Positions 61,889 through 64,000 of a stretch of DNA of 64,000 nucleotides are shown piece after piece. Below the pieces are notes generated by a model, which ran no database searches, had not been told where the DNA came from, and saw only the letters and a program-made list of their open reading frames with translations. Both the position numbers and the translations under genes were made by a program. The stretch is from Planomonospora parontospora (lineage in GTDB: Bacteria; Actinomycetota; Actinomycetes; Streptosporangiales; Streptosporangiaceae), in contig BMQD01000021.1 of NCBI GenBank assembly GCA_014647935.1, positions 1 through 64,000 on the forward strand, given 5' to 3'. How positions within the stretch are numbered: position 1 is the stretch's first letter; every line of letters begins with the position of its first letter.

Positions 61889-62722
61889 ATGATGGAAGGC
61901 ATGAAGGAGAACACTCTCGCCTCCGAGTGGGGCGTCGAACGCGTCGACCTGACCGCCTACCTCCGGAGGATCGGCCACCAGGGCCCGCTCGACCCCACCG
62001 CGGAGACCCTGCGCGCGTTGCACCGCGCCCACGTGACGGTGATCCCGTTCGAGAACCTCGACGTGATCCTGGGCCGCGGTGTCCGGCTGGACATCGACAG
62101 CCTCCAGGGCAAACTGGTGGATTCCCGGCGGGGCGGTTACTGCTACGAGCAGAACCTGCTCTTCGCTGCGGTGCTGGAACGGCTCGGCTACCCGGTGACC
62201 CGGCTGCTGGCCAGGGTCAGGATGGGCGAGGACCGGCGGCGCCCGCGCTCGCACGCCATGCTCCTGGTCGAGGTCGAGGGCACGACCCATCTGGCCGACG
62301 TGGGATTCGGCGGAGACGGACTGCTGGAGCCCGTGCCGCTCGCCGACGGGGCGCTCTCCTCGGTGGACGGCTGGGACTGGCGGCTCGGCAGGGACGGCGA
62401 CGAGTGGGTGCTGCACGGCCTGCGCCCCGAAGGCTGGATCGCGCTGTACTCCTTCCGCGCCGAGACGCACTACCCGGCGGACTTCGAGGTCGCCAACCAC
62501 TACACCTCCACCGTCCCCACCTCGCCGTTCGTCAGGCACCCGATCATCCAGCAGACGGCCGCGGGCGTCCGCCGCCGGCTGCAGGGCCTCGAACTCGACG
62601 GGGAGCGGCTGGAGCCGGGGAAGCTGCACGCCGTACTGGAGGAGGTCTTCGGCATCGGCCTGGAGGCCGATGAGGCGGAGATCCTGGCCGCCCGAGCCCT
62701 GGCCGCTCAGGAGACGGCGTAG
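61889..62722 (+). CDS. nat: Arylamine N-acetyltransferase
   Basis: A 277-residue NAT that transfers acetyl from acetyl-CoA to arylamines or hydrazines. The catalytic triad is visible: Cys85 in RRGGYCYEQN, His122 in RSHAMLLV and Asp137 in LADVGFG (numbered from the first ATG). PFENLDVILGR is a family motif. Three close in-frame ATGs make the start uncertain; AAAGG suits the first or second best. In actinomycetes NATs act in xenobiotic, steroid or ansamycin pathways; nothing nearby decides which. Confidence 0.93.
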   Translation: MMEGMKENTLASEWGVERVDLTAYLRRIGHQGPLDPTAETLRALHRAHVTVIPFENLDVILGRGVRLDIDSLQGKLVDSRRGGYCYEQNLLFAAVLERLGYPVTRLLARVRMGEDRRRPRSHAMLLVEVEGTTHLADVGFGGDGLLEPVPLADGALSSVDGWDWRLGRDGDEWVLHGLRPEGWIALYSFRAETHYPADFEVANHYTSTVPTSPFVRHPIIQQTAAGVRRRLQGLELDGERLEPGKLHAVLEEVFGIGLEADEAEILAARALAAQETA

Positions 62723-62771
62723 TCCGGCCGGGGACGGGGTGCCCCGGCCGTCCAGGACACGCACAGTCAGG

Positions 62772-62811
62772 CCGGGGACGGGGCGCCGGAGGAAGCGGGC
62801 CCCGTCCCCGG
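62772..62811. terminator. Bidirectional hairpin between convergent genes
   Basis: A perfect 13-bp stem, CCGGGGACGGGGC with its complement, and a 14-base loop, between the N-acetyltransferase stop and the glucosidase stop. A similar sequence (GCCGGGGACGGGGTGCC) stands about 43 bases before it. Confidence 0.8.
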
Positions 62812-62824
62812 GCGGAGCGGGGTG

Positions 62825-64000
62825 CTACGGCGTGTGCAGCCAGGCCGCCGTGTCCGGGAGGAGCAGGTGGCCCTCCACCGGGGCGCTGCCGATCAGGACC
62901 CGGTCGTGCGGCGGGAGCGGCACCGGCTCCGAACCGCAGTTGACGACGCACGTCAGCGGGCCGCGGGCGAAGAAGAGCGCGTCCTCGGGGGAGTCCAGCC
63001 AGGTGACCAGGTCGGGGAGCGTGCCGCGCAGCGACCGCCGGGCCCGCAGCGCCTGCCGGTAGAAGGCGAGCGTCGAACCGGGGTCGTTCGACTGGCGCTC
63101 GGCCGTCAGCGCGGCCCACTCCGCCGGCTGGGGAAGCCACGGCGCCACACCCTCGGGGGAGAACCCGTACGGCTCGGCGACACCGGACCACGGGAGGGGG
63201 ACTCGGCAGCCGTCCCGGCCGGGGAGCGTGCCCTCCGAGCGGATGAAGATGGGATCCTGCCGGACCCCGGGGGGAAGATCCGTCACCTCCGGGAGGCCGA
63301 GCTCCTCCCCCTGGTAGAGATATGCCGACCCGGGCAGGGCGAGCATGGCCAGGAGCGCGGCCCGTCCCCGGGCGAGCCCGGTGGTCGAGGCGGGCAGCCC
63401 CTCGCCGTAGCGGGTGACGTGGCGGACCACGTCGTGGTTGGAGAGCACCCAGGTGTGCGCCTCCCCCGTGGCCAGGGTGTCGTCGATGACCTTGCGGAAC
63501 GCCGTGGCCGACCAGGGTGCCTGCAGCCAGGCGAAGTTGAAGCTCTGGTGCAGCTCGTCCGGGCGGACGTAGAGCGCGAGGTCCTCGGCGGAGTCGGTCC
63601 ACACCTCCCCGACTGCCATCCGCTCGCCCCCGTAGGAGTCGAGCACCTTGCGCCACTCCCGGTAGACCTCGTGGACCTCCGGGCGGCTCCAGATGGGCGA
63701 CTCGGACTTGAACGCCTGGCCCTCGGGCGGGGTGTCGGGCAGTCCTTCGGCCTTGTACAGGCCCATCGCCACGTCGATCCTGAACCCGTCCACCTCCCGG
63801 TCCAGCCAGAACCGCAGCACGTCGAGGAACTCGGCGTGCACCTCGGGGTTGCGCCAGTTGAAGTCCGGCTGGGCGGAGTCGAACAGGTGCAGGTACCACT
63901 GCCCGTCGGGGAGCCGGGTCCAGGCCGGGCCGCTGAAGGTCGACTGCCAGTTGTTGGGCGGCAGCTCCCCGCCGTCCCGGAAGACGTAGCGGTCGCGGCC
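62825..64000 (-). CDS. GH13 alpha-glucosidase/amylase family protein (5' part missing)
   Basis: The C-terminal 391 residues of a glycoside hydrolase family 13 enzyme; the start lies beyond the right edge. Visible: FNWRNPEVHAEFLDVLRFWL and VDGFRIDVAMGLYK with the catalytic nucleophile Asp, VGEVWTD with the acid/base Glu, and LSNHDVVRHVTRYG with the third acidic residue. The layout and the domain-B-side sequence fit alpha-glucosidase/oligo-1,6-glucosidase rather than a secreted amylase. The C-terminal beta domain ends AAWLHTP. It probably cleaves maltose-type oligosaccharides in the cytoplasm. Confidence 0.93.
   Translation of the reverse strand, partial: GRDRYVFRDGGELPPNNWQSTFSGPAWTRLPDGQWYLHLFDSAQPDFNWRNPEVHAEFLDVLRFWLDREVDGFRIDVAMGLYKAEGLPDTPPEGQAFKSESPIWSRPEVHEVYREWRKVLDSYGGERMAVGEVWTDSAEDLALYVRPDELHQSFNFAWLQAPWSATAFRKVIDDTLATGEAHTWVLSNHDVVRHVTRYGEGLPASTTGLARGRAALLAMLALPGSAYLYQGEELGLPEVTDLPPGVRQDPIFIRSEGTLPGRDGCRVPLPWSGVAEPYGFSPEGVAPWLPQPAEWAALTAERQSNDPGSTLAFYRQALRARRSLRGTLPDLVTWLDSPEDALFFARGPLTCVVNCGSEPVPLPPHDRVLIGSAPVEGHLLLPDTAAWLHTP

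Overview
The window is very GC-rich, densely coded actinomycete DNA with ATGA/GTGA gene overlaps and GTG/TTG starts. An F420-dependent LLM oxidoreductase, mycobacterial-type regulatory boxes, a BldD-type box in front of a GGDEF gene, a tandem pair of large GTPases and cobalamin genes point to a filamentous actinobacterium. A Streptosporangiales-like host is my inference; no rRNA or other marker is present to confirm it.

Region 1 (1-18,970) is the right-hand part of a hybrid NRPS/PKS cluster on the + strand, cut by the left edge. In order: the tail of an unidentified gene; an NRPS of layout A-PCP-C-PCP; a PKS module with the unusual order KS-AT-KR-DH-ACP; an MbtH-like protein; an NRPS C-A-PCP whose pocket reads as asparagine; an NRPS C-A-PCP-TE whose pocket reads as serine; and a SyrP/TauD-like non-haem iron dioxygenase. 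The thioesterase has cysteine as nucleophile (GHCGVG) and is fused in frame to a complete MFS transporter. Five start/stop overlaps suggest one operon, closed by a perfect 17-bp hairpin. A serine-loading last module plus a Cys-thioesterase suggests, as inference only, a strained serine-derived ring such as a beta-lactone. The fused transporter would then couple release to export.

Region 2 (19.0-21.4 kb) is a scrappy boundary: a small secreted protein, the C-terminal remnant of an aldo/keto reductase gene, an intact DDE transposase and a tRNA-Arg(TCT).

Region 3 (21.6-32.8 kb) holds a phosphotransferase, the cobalamin genes cobD and cobQ, a SHOCT membrane peptide, an ABC-2 exporter pair with a PucR-type regulator, an unknown protein, an MFS pump divergent from an ArsR-like regulator, and a quinone oxidoreductase.

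Region 4 (32.9-42.0 kb) holds a Ser/Thr kinase with an extracellular domain, a DUF4328-like membrane protein, a response regulator without a kinase divergent from a MacB/FtsX-type ABC system, and an LLM oxidoreductase divergent from a secreted sulfatase with a KstR-like box between them.

Region 5 (42.1-48.0 kb) is the lactate-oxidation operon lutABC with its FadR-type regulator and a paired operator, then a baeRF/Rv2629-like protein and a DUF2795 protein. lutB carries an in-frame 36-bp minisatellite.

Region 6 (48.1-64.0 kb) has a second cobalamin/siroheme group (cobL, a cbiX-like gene, cobT, cysG) running into two large GTPases, then an SSB, a membrane diguanylate cyclase, ettA, a thioesterase, an arylamine N-acetyltransferase and, at the right edge, a partial GH13 glucosidase on the minus strand.
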